A DNA stretch of 6,625 nucleotides from Inquilinus sp. (lineage in GTDB: Bacteria > Pseudomonadota > Alphaproteobacteria > DSM-16000 > Inquilinaceae): contig JABDIP010000360.1 in assembly GCA_013003675.1 (NCBI GenBank), positions 1-6,625 of the forward strand, read 5' to 3'. The notes below the pieces were generated by a model. That model ran no database searches, was not told the origin of the DNA, and worked only from the letters and a program-made list of their open reading frames with translations. Every line of letters begins with the position of its first letter. Position 1 is the stretch's first letter. Positions 1 to 6,363 of this stretch are shown here, in pieces. The position numbers and the translations under genes were made by a program.

Positions 1-30
1 GCGGAAGCGCTGGAGACCTTGCAGAACTAG
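1..30 (+). CDS. C-terminal tail of an upstream gene (possibly TctC-like binding protein), partial
   Basis: Frame 1 reads nine codons (AEALETLQN) and then TAG at 28-30. This is too short to identify from sequence. In TTT (Tct) operons the gene upstream of tctB is commonly the periplasmic solute-binding protein TctC, whose C-terminus is usually a charged amphipathic helix, and this tail fits that loosely. The identity is inferred from gene order alone. That it is a real coding end is supported only by the same-strand layout and the non-coding, hairpin-bearing stretch that follows. Confidence 0.35.
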   Translation, partial: AEALETLQN

Positions 31-50
31 GCGATTCTGACCATCGAAAA

Positions 51-80
51 GGCGGCTGACCCCGACCGGGGTCAGTCGTC
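51..80 (+). other. Intergenic GC-rich stem-loop upstream of tctB
   Basis: A perfect 8-bp inverted repeat (CTGACCCC at 56-63, GGGGTCAG at 68-75) closes a GACC tetraloop. The stem extends outward to 51-63/68-80 if two G-T wobbles are allowed. It lies between the upstream stop at 28-30 and the tctB start at 114. No T-tract follows (the next bases are cggcgac), so it does not look like an intrinsic terminator. A hairpin here could protect the 3' end of the upstream message, or partly attenuate transcription, so that a binding protein is made in excess over the membrane subunits. That role is inference. Nothing else is apparent in 31-113 apart from the tctB ribosome binding site. Confidence 0.6.
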
Positions 81-113
81 CGGCGACATGCCTGCCGGTT
101 CTGGAGAAGTGCA

Positions 114-656
114 GTGACCGACGAGATTGGACCCAAGGCCCCCGCGCCGGGGCCGGACTCCGACGGCCCGACTGGGCTGATCGATTCGGTGGACGCCGTC
201 CTGGCGGTACTTCTGATCGTGCTCTGCGGTTCCCTTTATGCGCTCACCTCCGATTTTCCGGTTCCCGGCGCATTCCTGGGAGAGAATGTGCTGCCGGAGC
301 AATTCCCGCGTCTGCTGCTGGTCACCATCGGCGTCCTGTCCATGCTCCTGCCGCTTGAACACCGGCTGGAGCTCGAGCGGTGGCCGCTGATCCGAAAGTC
401 GCGCAGCGCCCCGATCGGCGCCGGCACATTCACGACGATCGGCTTTCTCATTCTGCTGGTCGTCGCCGCCGAGTGGGTCGGGACCATACTGACGATCTTC
501 CTCGCGGCGACCGGGTTGCCGCTTCTTTGGGGCGAACGCCGCTGGCTGCTGATCCTGACGTACTCGGTCCTTTTCACCGGCCTGGTGACATACGTATTCT
601 CGATCGTGCTGGGCGTCTATTTCGAACCTGGCGTCCTTGGGCTTTCGCTGAGATAG
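114..656 (+). CDS. tctB: TTT transporter small membrane subunit, TctB-like
   Basis: The product (180 aa) is the small membrane subunit of a tripartite tricarboxylate transporter, which sits in the inner membrane with TctA and a periplasmic binding protein. It has a hydrophilic, Pro-rich N-terminus (about 1-22), then hydrophobic segments near 27-45, 64-80, 105-120, 121-138 and 142-168. This is the usual four-to-five-helix TctB pattern at a normal length. Family sequence conservation is low, so the call rests on size, topology and the unmistakable tctA gene 10 bases downstream. The start is GTG at 114, preceded by GGAGAA (103-108) with 5 bases of spacing. No in-frame ATG lies close upstream. 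Its specific role is poorly known; it is thought to support TctA. Substrate unknown. Confidence 0.88.
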   Translation: MTDEIGPKAPAPGPDSDGPTGLIDSVDAVLAVLLIVLCGSLYALTSDFPVPGAFLGENVLPEQFPRLLLVTIGVLSMLLPLEHRLELERWPLIRKSRSAPIGAGTFTTIGFLILLVVAAEWVGTILTIFLAATGLPLLWGERRWLLILTYSVLFTGLVTYVFSIVLGVYFEPGVLGLSLR

Positions 657-666
657 GGAGGTCCCC

Positions 667-2175
667 ATGGATCAGGTTCTGACCGGGCTTGGAATGGTCG
701 CCGATCCGGCGACGGTCGGTTTCATCCTCGTCGGTGTGATCATCGGCGTTCTGGTAGGGGCACTGCCGGGCCTCAGTTCGCCCATGGCGATCGCGCTCCT
801 GATCCCGTTCACGATCTCGATGACGCCGATCTCGGCCATTGCCATGCTGGCGGCGCTCTATTGTGCCGGCACTTTCGGCGGGTCGATCACGGCCATCCTG
901 ATCAACGCTCCCGGGGCACCGCCCGCCGCGGCCACCGCTTTGGACGGGTACCCCATGGCCAAGCGCGGCGAGGCCGGCCGGGCGTTGGGACTGGCCACGA
1001 TCTCGAGCGTGACCGGAGGCATCCTGAGCCTTCTGATCCTGTTGCTGGCCGCGCCGCTCCTGGCCCGGATCGCCTTGACCTTCACCTCCGCAGAGTACTT
1101 CGCCCTTGCCCTTTTCGCGCTGTCGATGCTGGCCTCGATCAGCGGCAAATCCTCGCTGCGCAACCTGATCGCGGGCTTCCTGGGCGTGTTCCTTTCGACG
1201 ATCGGCATCCATCTGACCACCGGGGTCGAACGCTTCACCTTCGGAGTCAACGAGCTTTACGACGGGCTGCCCTTCGTTCCGGTCCTGATCGGGCTGTTTG
1301 CGATTGCCGAACTGCTGAAGCAGGCGCGCGTCGGCGATGTCGTCTACGAGCGCATCCGGGCCAATGTCATGAAGCTGCCCAGCCGCGAGGACCTTAAAAG
1401 GGTCAAATACACCATCCTGCGCTCGAGCGGGCTTGGCACCTTCGTCGGCATCCTGCCGGCCGAGGGCGCCACCGTCGCCGCCATCATGGGGTACAACGAG
1501 GCGCGGCGCTGGTCGAAGGACAAGGAACTGTTCGGCACCGGCGTGCCCGAGGGCATCGCCGGGCCCGAGGCGGCAAACAACGCGGCGACCGGGGGCGCCA
1601 TGGTGCCGACCCTGGCGCTGGGGATCCCGGGGTCGGTCTCGACCGCGCTGATTCTCGGCGCGATGGTCATGCACGGGCTGAAACCAGGACCATTCCTGCT
1701 CGAGAACCAGCCGGAATTCCTCTACGGCATCTTCGCCGCAATGCTGATCGCCAACATCGCGTTCCTGGCCGTCGGCATTGCCGGGGCGAAACTTTTCAGC
1801 CAGATCACCCTGATCCCGCGCACCATCCTCTGGCCCTCGGTCCTGGTGTTCGCGATCATCGGCTCCTATGCCGCCGCCTCCTCGTTCTTCGACGTCTGGG
1901 TGATGGCGATCTCCGGCATCGTCGGCTACTTCATGCTGCGTTTCGGCTTCGGACCGGCGCCGCTGATCATGGGGCTCGTGCTCGGTCCGATTGTCGAAGA
2001 GAATTTCTCGAAGGCGATGATCGTCCACGACAACAGCGTGCTGTCGATGATGGATCGGCCGCTGGTCCTGCTGTTCTTCGCGCTGACGCTGCTGTCGCTT
2101 GCCGGGCCGGTGATCACGGCAATTCGTGCCCACCGCGATCGCAGGCGCGTATTCGCGACGGAAGAAGGCGAATAG
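667..2175 (+). CDS. tctA: TTT transporter large membrane subunit, TctA family
   Basis: The 502-residue product matches the usual TctA length and is the transport channel of a secondary carboxylate importer that takes substrate from a periplasmic binding protein. It is hydrophobic, with about ten to twelve likely membrane segments. Two family signatures are clear: an N-terminal block with GALPGL (31-36), FGGSITAILIN (70-80) and LDGYPMAKRGEAG (92-104), and an internally related second block with LPAEGATVAA (263-272), FGTGVPEGIAGPEAANNAA (289-307) and LGIPGSVSTALILGA (318-332), then HGLKPGP (336-342). The ATG at 667 has GGAGG (657-661) 5 bases upstream, just after the tctB stop. The C-terminal tail is charged and probably cytoplasmic. 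TctA identity is near certain. The carried substrate cannot be read from it, since members handle citrate, tartrate, aromatic acids and others. Confidence 0.97.
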   Translation: MDQVLTGLGMVADPATVGFILVGVIIGVLVGALPGLSSPMAIALLIPFTISMTPISAIAMLAALYCAGTFGGSITAILINAPGAPPAAATALDGYPMAKRGEAGRALGLATISSVTGGILSLLILLLAAPLLARIALTFTSAEYFALALFALSMLASISGKSSLRNLIAGFLGVFLSTIGIHLTTGVERFTFGVNELYDGLPFVPVLIGLFAIAELLKQARVGDVVYERIRANVMKLPSREDLKRVKYTILRSSGLGTFVGILPAEGATVAAIMGYNEARRWSKDKELFGTGVPEGIAGPEAANNAATGGAMVPTLALGIPGSVSTALILGAMVMHGLKPGPFLLENQPEFLYGIFAAMLIANIAFLAVGIAGAKLFSQITLIPRTILWPSVLVFAIIGSYAAASSFFDVWVMAISGIVGYFMLRFGFGPAPLIMGLVLGPIVEENFSKAMIVHDNSVLSMMDRPLVLLFFALTLLSLAGPVITAIRAHRDRRRVFATEEGE

Positions 2176-2183
2176 AGGTGGGG
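2174..2183 (+). promoter_or_regulatory. Ribosome binding site that decides the SDR start
   Basis: The purine run AGAGGTGGGG overlaps the tctA stop codon (2173-2175). It places AGAGG about 8 bases before the ATG at 2187. A GTG at 2178 in the same frame lies inside this run and would have no site of its own, so ATG 2187 is preferred. The overlap with the stop codon suggests translational coupling from tctA. Confidence 0.6.
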
Positions 2184-2186
2184 CAG

Positions 2187-2933
2187 ATGACCAGGGACCT
2201 CGACGGCGCTGTCGCGATCGTGACCGGATCGGCACAGAATATCGGGCGGGAAATCTGCGTCCAGCTGGCGCGGATGGGGGCCGCGGTGGTGACCCATGCC
2301 CGCAGCGATCGCGACGGTGCCGAGACGACCGCTCAACTGGTGCATGAGGCCGGCAGCGATGCGGCGACATGGGTCGGTGACCTGACCGAGCCGGAAGGGG
2401 CGGCTGCGCTCGTCGACTGCGCCATCGGCCGTTTCGGGAAGCTCAACATCCTGGTCAACAATGCCGCCATGCGCGGGCAGGACGCCCTGGCCGATATACC
2501 GCTCGACGGGTTTCGACGGATCATGCGAACCAATGTCGAGGCGGCCTTCCTGTGCGCCCAGGCGGCGGTGCCGCACATGGCCGAGGCCGGTTGGGGGCGG
2601 ATCGTCAATATCGGCGGGCTGTCCGCCCATCGCGGCGTCAAGAACCGGGTGCACGTCGCCGCCTCGAAATCCGCCCTGGTCGGCCTGACCGGGGCGCTCG
2701 CCGCGGATGTCGCCGCCGACAAGATCACCGCCAACATCGTCGTGCCCGGCATGATCGACACGGTCCGCGGTGCCGCGGCCGGGCCCGCCCTGCATGGCGG
2801 ACACCCAAACCTGCTGGGCCGCCACGGCAAACCGGCGGAAGTGGCGCATATGGTGACCTGCCTCTGCCATCCGAACGCGGCCTATACGACCGGGCAGACC
2901 ATCCACGTGAACGGTGGCGCGTACCTGCCTTGA
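2187..2933 (+). CDS. SDR-family oxidoreductase-like protein lacking the catalytic Ser and Tyr
   Basis: A 248-residue, single-domain Rossmann protein of classical SDR length. The nucleotide-binding motif TGSAQNIG is at 13-20, and an Arg at 39 after strand 2 leans towards NADP(H). NNAA is at 91-94, the helix-E Asn is N116, and a C-terminal GQTIHVNGG is at 236-244. The catalytic region is abnormal. Where the family has Ser there is G144 (NIGGLS), and where YxxxK has Tyr there is V157, preceded by H156 (HVAASK). Only N116 and K161 of the Asn-Ser-Tyr-Lys tetrad remain. The fold and cofactor site look intact and the frame is clean, so this is not ordinary decay. It may belong to an atypical SDR subfamily with a His-Val motif, may use H156 instead, or may bind without oxidoreductase chemistry. 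A longer form from GTG 2178 is possible but less likely. Confidence 0.9.
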   Translation: MTRDLDGAVAIVTGSAQNIGREICVQLARMGAAVVTHARSDRDGAETTAQLVHEAGSDAATWVGDLTEPEGAAALVDCAIGRFGKLNILVNNAAMRGQDALADIPLDGFRRIMRTNVEAAFLCAQAAVPHMAEAGWGRIVNIGGLSAHRGVKNRVHVAASKSALVGLTGALAADVAADKITANIVVPGMIDTVRGAAAGPALHGGHPNLLGRHGKPAEVAHMVTCLCHPNAAYTTGQTIHVNGGAYLP

Positions 2934-3940
2934 CCGGGGTTTGACCTTTGACGGCAATTGCGGAAATCCTAGCGGAATGGGCTGCAGGGCTCTCGCGCGA
3001 CGCCATCCCGAGCGAGGTGGCGGATACGCTCAGGCGGGCGCTTCTGGACGCTGGCGGGTTGATGGTCGCCGGCCGCAGGATGGCCTACGTCGATGCGGTT
3101 CGGGCAACCGCCGAGGCGGCCGGACGCTGTACCGCCATCGGCCATGCCGGCGGCTTCACCGCCGGCGATGCCGCGCTGATCTCGGGGGTTGCGGTTCACG
3201 GCGAGGATTTCGACGACACGTTCGAGGGAACGCCGGTTCATGTCGGCGCCGTGCTGGTGCCCGCCCTGCTGGCGGCGGCGGAACGCGACGGCCTGTCGGG
3301 CGAAAGCCTGCTATGCGGATTGGCCGCCGGCGGCGAGCTGGCCTGCCGAATGGCCGTCGTGGCACCTACGGCGATCCACCGCGCCGCGTTCCATCCGACG
3401 GCCGTGATCGGGGCGCTGGCCGCCGCCTTCGGCGTTTCGGCCGCGCAAGGGGCGAGCCCGGAGCACTCCGCGCGGGCGCTCGGGATCGCCGGCAGCATGG
3501 CATCGGGCATCATCGAATATCTGGCCGAGGGCACCTCGACCAAGCGCCTGCATCCCGGCTGGGCGGCGCAGTCGGGCCTAAGGGCCGCATCGCTCGCCTC
3601 GCGCGGCTTTACCGGGCCGCGCACCGTTTTCGAGGGGGAACACGGCTTCTTCCGCGCCTTCGCCCATCGCGACATCGAGCGCGACTTCGGCCGGCTGACC
3701 GATGGCTTGGGCGCGCGGTGGGAATTGGAGAGCTTGGCCTTCAAGCCCTATGCGTGCGGAACGATGGCGCAGCCCTTCATCGACGCGGCGATCAGCTTGC
3801 GCGGCGAGATCGGCGATCCCGACGCGGTGACTGAGATCGTCGCCCCCACCGCCGAGGCGATCCTGCACCGGCTGTGGGAACCGATGGCGGAGAAGACCGC
3901 GCCCAGCACCCCGTATTCGGCGAAATTCAGCGTGCCGTAC

Positions 3941-3943
3941 TGA
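3941..3943 (+). other. In-frame TGA at a likely Cys position of the MmgE/PrpD frame
   Basis: The codons around it read KFSVPY-TGA-IAIGIVDGAAGL. In this family the KFS..Y motif is followed by a small residue, often Cys as I recall it, so TGC to TGA is a one-base change. TGA ends the SDR, CoA-transferase and crotonase genes here, so the genetic code is not globally reassigned. The first usable restarts after the stop are GTG 4097 and ATG 4103, about 50 codons further on, so reinitiation would not recover the missing segment. Confidence 0.8.
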
Positions 3944-3944
3944 A

Positions 3945-3971
3945 TCGCCATCGGCATCGTCGATGGGGCGG
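3945..3971 (+). other. Stem-loop immediately downstream of the in-frame TGA
   Basis: CCATCG (3948-3953) pairs perfectly with CGATGG (3961-3966) around the 7-base loop GCATCGT. Alternatively CGCC-ATCG (3946-3953) pairs with CGAT (3961-3964) and GGCG (3967-3970), leaving a two-base bulge, with a T-G wobble at the base. The loop starts with G, as bacterial SECIS loops tend to, but only 10 bases after the TGA. That is closer than the roughly 16-37 bases usual for bacterial SECIS elements. In sequence this GC-rich such hairpins arise often by chance, so a function is unproven. Confidence 0.35.
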
Positions 3972-4324
3972 CGGGACTGCGCGCATTCACCGAAGAAAAG
4001 ATCCGCGAACCCCGAATACTCGGCCTCGCCTCGAAGGTACGGTACGAGGTCGATCCGAACGACCCCTATCCGGAAAACTATGTTGGCGCGCTGACCGTGC
4101 GGATGCGCGACGGAAGGACGTTCAGCGCCGTCCAGCCGTGCCTGCGAGGCGGGCGCCGCGACCCGCTGAGCGATGCCGAGTTGGAGGCCAAGTTCCGGGC
4201 CAATGCCAGCTACGGCGGCTGGCCGGATGACATGGCCGGCCGGTTCATCGCGTTTTCGAACGGCGCCTTTGCCGCCGAACGCCTTGACGCGCTTTCGGGA
4301 TTCCGCGGCTGACAGGGAACAGAC

Positions 4325-5518
4325 ATGCCACACCAACCAGCCTCTTCCGCGCTTTCCCACATCCGCGTGCTCGACCTGTCCCGTGTGAGATCCGGTCCCA
4401 CGGCGGTGCGGCAACTCGCCGACTGGGGCGCCGATGTCATCAAGATCGAACAGCCCGCGTCCCTGGAGGCCGACGGAGCGCTCGGCGCCGGGCGCAATAC
4501 GGCAGACTGGCAGAACCTCCAGCGCAACCGGCGCAGCCTGACGCTGAACCTCAAGGACCCGAAGGGTCTTGACCTCTTCAAGCGGCTCGCCGCGACCTCG
4601 GACGTCGTGGTCGAGAATTTCCGGCCCGACGTGAAGTCGCGCCTCGGCATCGACTACGACAGCCTGAAGGCGATCAACCCGGGGATCATCCTCGCCAGCA
4701 TCTCGGGCTTCGGACAAACCGGCCCCTATGCCAAGCGGCCGGGCTTCGACCAGATCGCGCAGGGCATGGGCGGGCTGATGTCGATCACTGGCGATCCCGA
4801 CCGCGGGCCGATGCGCGTGGGCATTCCGATCGCCGATCTTTCCGCCGGCCTGTTTTGCGCCATCGGGATTCTGACCGCGCTGATCGAGCGCGAGAAGTCC
4901 GGCGAGGGTCAATGGCTGCAAACCTCGCTCTTGCAGTCGCAGATCTTCATGCTGGATTTCCAGGCGGCGCGCTGGCTGATGCAGGGTGAGGTCGCGCCGC
5001 AGGTCGGCAATGAGCATCCGACCAGCGTTCCGACGAACCGCTTCGTCACCGCGGACGGGTCGATCAATATCGCCGTTGCAGGTGACGAGATCTGGCGTCG
5101 GTTGTGCGGCGCGCTCGGCCGCCCGGATTGGGCCGAGGACGAAAGCCTCGCGACCAATTCGCAGCGTCGGGAACGTCGTGGCGAGCTGAACGAGATGATC
5201 GCCGAGATCGTGCAGCAGCGCCCCAGCGCCGAATGGGTGGACGTCCTGACTGCGGCCGGCGTCCCCTGTGGCCCGATCTATCGGATCGACGAAATGTTCG
5301 ACGACCCCCAGGTGCAACACCTCGGCGTCGCGAAGCCGATCCACACCGAGCCGTTCGGCGATACCCAGGCACTGGCCCAGCCTTTCGAGCTTTCACGCAC
5401 CCCCAGTTCTTTCGCGGCGTCGCCGCCGGTCCGCGGCCAACACACCGCCGAAATCCTCGAAGAGCTGGGGGTCGACGCCGACGAAATCGCAGATTTGCGG
5501 GAGAATTCAGTCTTATGA
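4325..5518 (+). CDS. CaiB/BaiF (class III) family CoA-transferase
   Basis: A 397-residue cytoplasmic enzyme of full family length that would move CoA from a donor thioester (often succinyl-CoA or a pathway thioester) to a carboxylic acid. Characteristic blocks are IRVLDLSRVRSGPTAVRQL (13-31), LADWGADVIKIEQP (31-44), RNRRSLTLNLKDPKG (68-81), VVVENFRPDV (94-103), SGFGQTGPYAKRPGFD (127-142) and GIPIADLSAGLF (166-177). D171 in the last block aligns with the catalytic Asp that forms the aspartyl-CoA anhydride (Asp169 of formyl-CoA transferase). The C-terminal part has GVPCGPIYRIDEMFDDPQV (312-330), also typical. The start is ATG 4325 with AGGGAA (4314-4319) 5 bases upstream. Its place beside a carboxylate importer and a crotonase suggests it activates the imported acid or a product of it. 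Acceptor and donor cannot be told from sequence. Confidence 0.96.
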   Translation: MPHQPASSALSHIRVLDLSRVRSGPTAVRQLADWGADVIKIEQPASLEADGALGAGRNTADWQNLQRNRRSLTLNLKDPKGLDLFKRLAATSDVVVENFRPDVKSRLGIDYDSLKAINPGIILASISGFGQTGPYAKRPGFDQIAQGMGGLMSITGDPDRGPMRVGIPIADLSAGLFCAIGILTALIEREKSGEGQWLQTSLLQSQIFMLDFQAARWLMQGEVAPQVGNEHPTSVPTNRFVTADGSINIAVAGDEIWRRLCGALGRPDWAEDESLATNSQRRERRGELNEMIAEIVQQRPSAEWVDVLTAAGVPCGPIYRIDEMFDDPQVQHLGVAKPIHTEPFGDTQALAQPFELSRTPSSFAASPPVRGQHTAEILEELGVDADEIADLRENSVL

Positions 5519-5541
5519 CCGCCAGCGGGGACCAACAGATG
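5499..5541 (+). promoter_or_regulatory. Coupled start region of the crotonase gene with two candidate starts
   Basis: The CoA-transferase stop TGA (5516-5518) overlaps ATG 5515-5517 as ATGA, a classic coupling junction. GGGAG (5499-5503) lies 11 bases before this ATG, which is a little long. A second in-frame ATG at 5539 has GGGGA (5527-5531) at a better 7 bases, and would remove eight residues that are not part of the crotonase fold. Either start is possible. Confidence 0.5.
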
Positions 5542-6360
5542 ACCAGCACGACAGCCGCGGAGTCCCTGACGCTGCCCACCGGGAAGATCCTCGCCCATCG
5601 GGACGGGTTCGCGGGACACGTAGTCTTCAACAATCCCGAACGGCATAACGCCGTGTCGCTCGAGATGTGGGATGCGGCCGAACAGGCGCTTTCGACTTTC
5701 GCATCGGATGATCGGGTGCGTGTCGTGATCCTCTCGGGAGCGGGCGGAAAGGCTTTCGTGTCCGGCGCCGATATCTCGAAATTCGAAAAGGAGCGCGGCT
5801 CGAAGGACGCGACCGAGCACTACAACGCACGTCTCAAGGTCGTGTACGACACAATCGAGAAGTATCCCAAGCCGACCATCGCCATGATCGACGGCCATTG
5901 CATTGGCGGCGGCTTGAACCTCGCCGCCTGCTGCGATCTGCGGTTGTGCTCCGCCAAATCCCGGTTTGCCATGCCCGCCGCCAAGCTCGCGCTCGGCTAT
6001 CCGTACGATGCAATCCGACGGCTGATCAACGCGGTGGGGGCGGCGGCTGCCAAGCAGCTCATGTTCACTGCAAAGAGCTTCGACGCCGATACGGCGCTGC
6101 GTCTCGGGCTGGTCCAGGAAGTCGCGGATGACGCGCTGGAGGCGCGGGTCGGCGCGCTCGCCGAGACGATCGCCGGCAATGCGCCGCTGACGATCAAGGC
6201 GATGAAATTCATCTCGACCCAGGTGCTGGAACCCGATCCGGCGAAGCGCGATCTTTCACGCTGCGATGAGCTGGTGGGCGCCTGTTTTGCCTCGGAAGAC
6301 TATGTCGAGGGCCGCCAGGCCTTCATGGAAAAGAGAAAACCGCAGTTCCAGGGCCGCTGA
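5515..6360 (+). CDS. Crotonase (enoyl-CoA hydratase/isomerase) family protein lacking both hydratase Glu residues
   Basis: The 281-residue product (273 from ATG 5539) has the crotonase fold and should act on an acyl-CoA thioester. The oxyanion-hole elements are intact: AFVSGADIS (80-88) and GHCIGGGLNLAACCD (127-141). It also has FNNPERHNAVS (38-48), PTIAMIDG (120-127) and the C-terminal YVEGRQAFMEKRKP (263-276). Rat crotonase uses two acid/base glutamates. Here the first (GGGxE) is N135, and the second (after FGQP) is A155, in FAMPAAKLALGY (151-162). With both missing, simple enoyl-CoA hydration is unlikely. Other crotonase-fold chemistries (isomerase, decarboxylase, hydrolase, C-C bond cleavage) use other residues and remain open. 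The gene overlaps the CoA-transferase stop by four bases, so the two are probably co-translated and linked in pathway. The family call is firm and the reaction unknown. Confidence 0.93.
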   Translation: MTASGDQQMTSTTAAESLTLPTGKILAHRDGFAGHVVFNNPERHNAVSLEMWDAAEQALSTFASDDRVRVVILSGAGGKAFVSGADISKFEKERGSKDATEHYNARLKVVYDTIEKYPKPTIAMIDGHCIGGGLNLAACCDLRLCSAKSRFAMPAAKLALGYPYDAIRRLINAVGAAAAKQLMFTAKSFDADTALRLGLVQEVADDALEARVGALAETIAGNAPLTIKAMKFISTQVLEPDPAKRDLSRCDELVGACFASEDYVEGRQAFMEKRKPQFQGR

Positions 6361-6363
6361 CGC

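Larger units (their letters stand above)
2948..4312 (+). pseudogene. MmgE/PrpD family hydro-lyase/decarboxylase, interrupted by one in-frame TGA
   Basis: The family includes 2-methylcitrate dehydratase (PrpD) and cis-aconitate decarboxylase, which act on carboxylates with a beta proton. Codons 1-331 run to a TGA at 3941-3943. The same frame then continues for 122 codons to a second TGA at 4310-4312, giving 454 codons, the normal family length. Family marks before the stop are a typical N-terminal helix (IPSEVADTLRRALLDAGG, 20-37), HGEDFDDTFEGTPVH (84-98, metal-free active-site Asp/Thr/His region), FHPTAVIGALAAAFG (148-162), STKRLHPG (197-204, active-site Lys) and KPYACGTMAQPF (266-277, with Gln where some members have His). 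Past the stop come IVDGAAGL, YPENY, RMRDGR and the C-terminal DPLSDAELEAKFRANA. The start is TTG 2948, just after an in-frame stop (2942-2944), with GGGGT (2936-2940) as a weak site. An unread-through product would be a 331-residue protein lacking part of its second domain, probably inactive. A pseudogene, a sequence error or recoding are all possible. Confidence 0.85.

Noticed and set aside
51..80. Rho-independent terminator
   Set aside because: The stem is strong, but no T-run follows and a gene starts 34 bases downstream.
574..2370. Long antisense open frame (598 codons) across tctA and the SDR gene
   Set aside because: Its translation is Arg/Gln/Asp/His-rich with no family motif, and it lies opposite two clearly identified genes. 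Long antisense frames are expected in GC-rich code.
1926..2957. Antisense open frame opposite the SDR gene
   Set aside because: Low-complexity, charged shadow of the SDR coding sequence. No ribosome site or known motif was seen.
2914..3834. Overlapping + strand open frame (306 codons) over the MmgE/PrpD gene
   Set aside because: Arg/Gly-rich out-of-frame translation with no motif, while the other frame matches MmgE/PrpD well.
3941..3943. Organism-wide reassignment of TGA to an amino acid
   Set aside because: TGA is the natural stop of the SDR, CoA-transferase, crotonase and MmgE/PrpD genes in this same window.
4097..4312. Separate small gene after the MmgE/PrpD stop
   Set aside because: It is in the same frame as the upstream gene and encodes the family's C-terminal end (RMRDGR, DPLSDAELEAKFRANA). 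It is the tail of the interrupted gene, not an independent one.
3578..5344. Long antisense open frame (588 codons) spanning the broken MmgE/PrpD region and the CoA-transferase
   Set aside because: It is tempting because it bridges the in-frame TGA, but the peptide shows no recognisable domain and the + strand has firm motifs on both sides of the TGA.
5104..5514. N-terminal extension of the crotonase frame back into the CoA-transferase gene
   Set aside because: The extension is Arg-rich shadow sequence. The crotonase fold starts after the ATG at 5515 or 5539.
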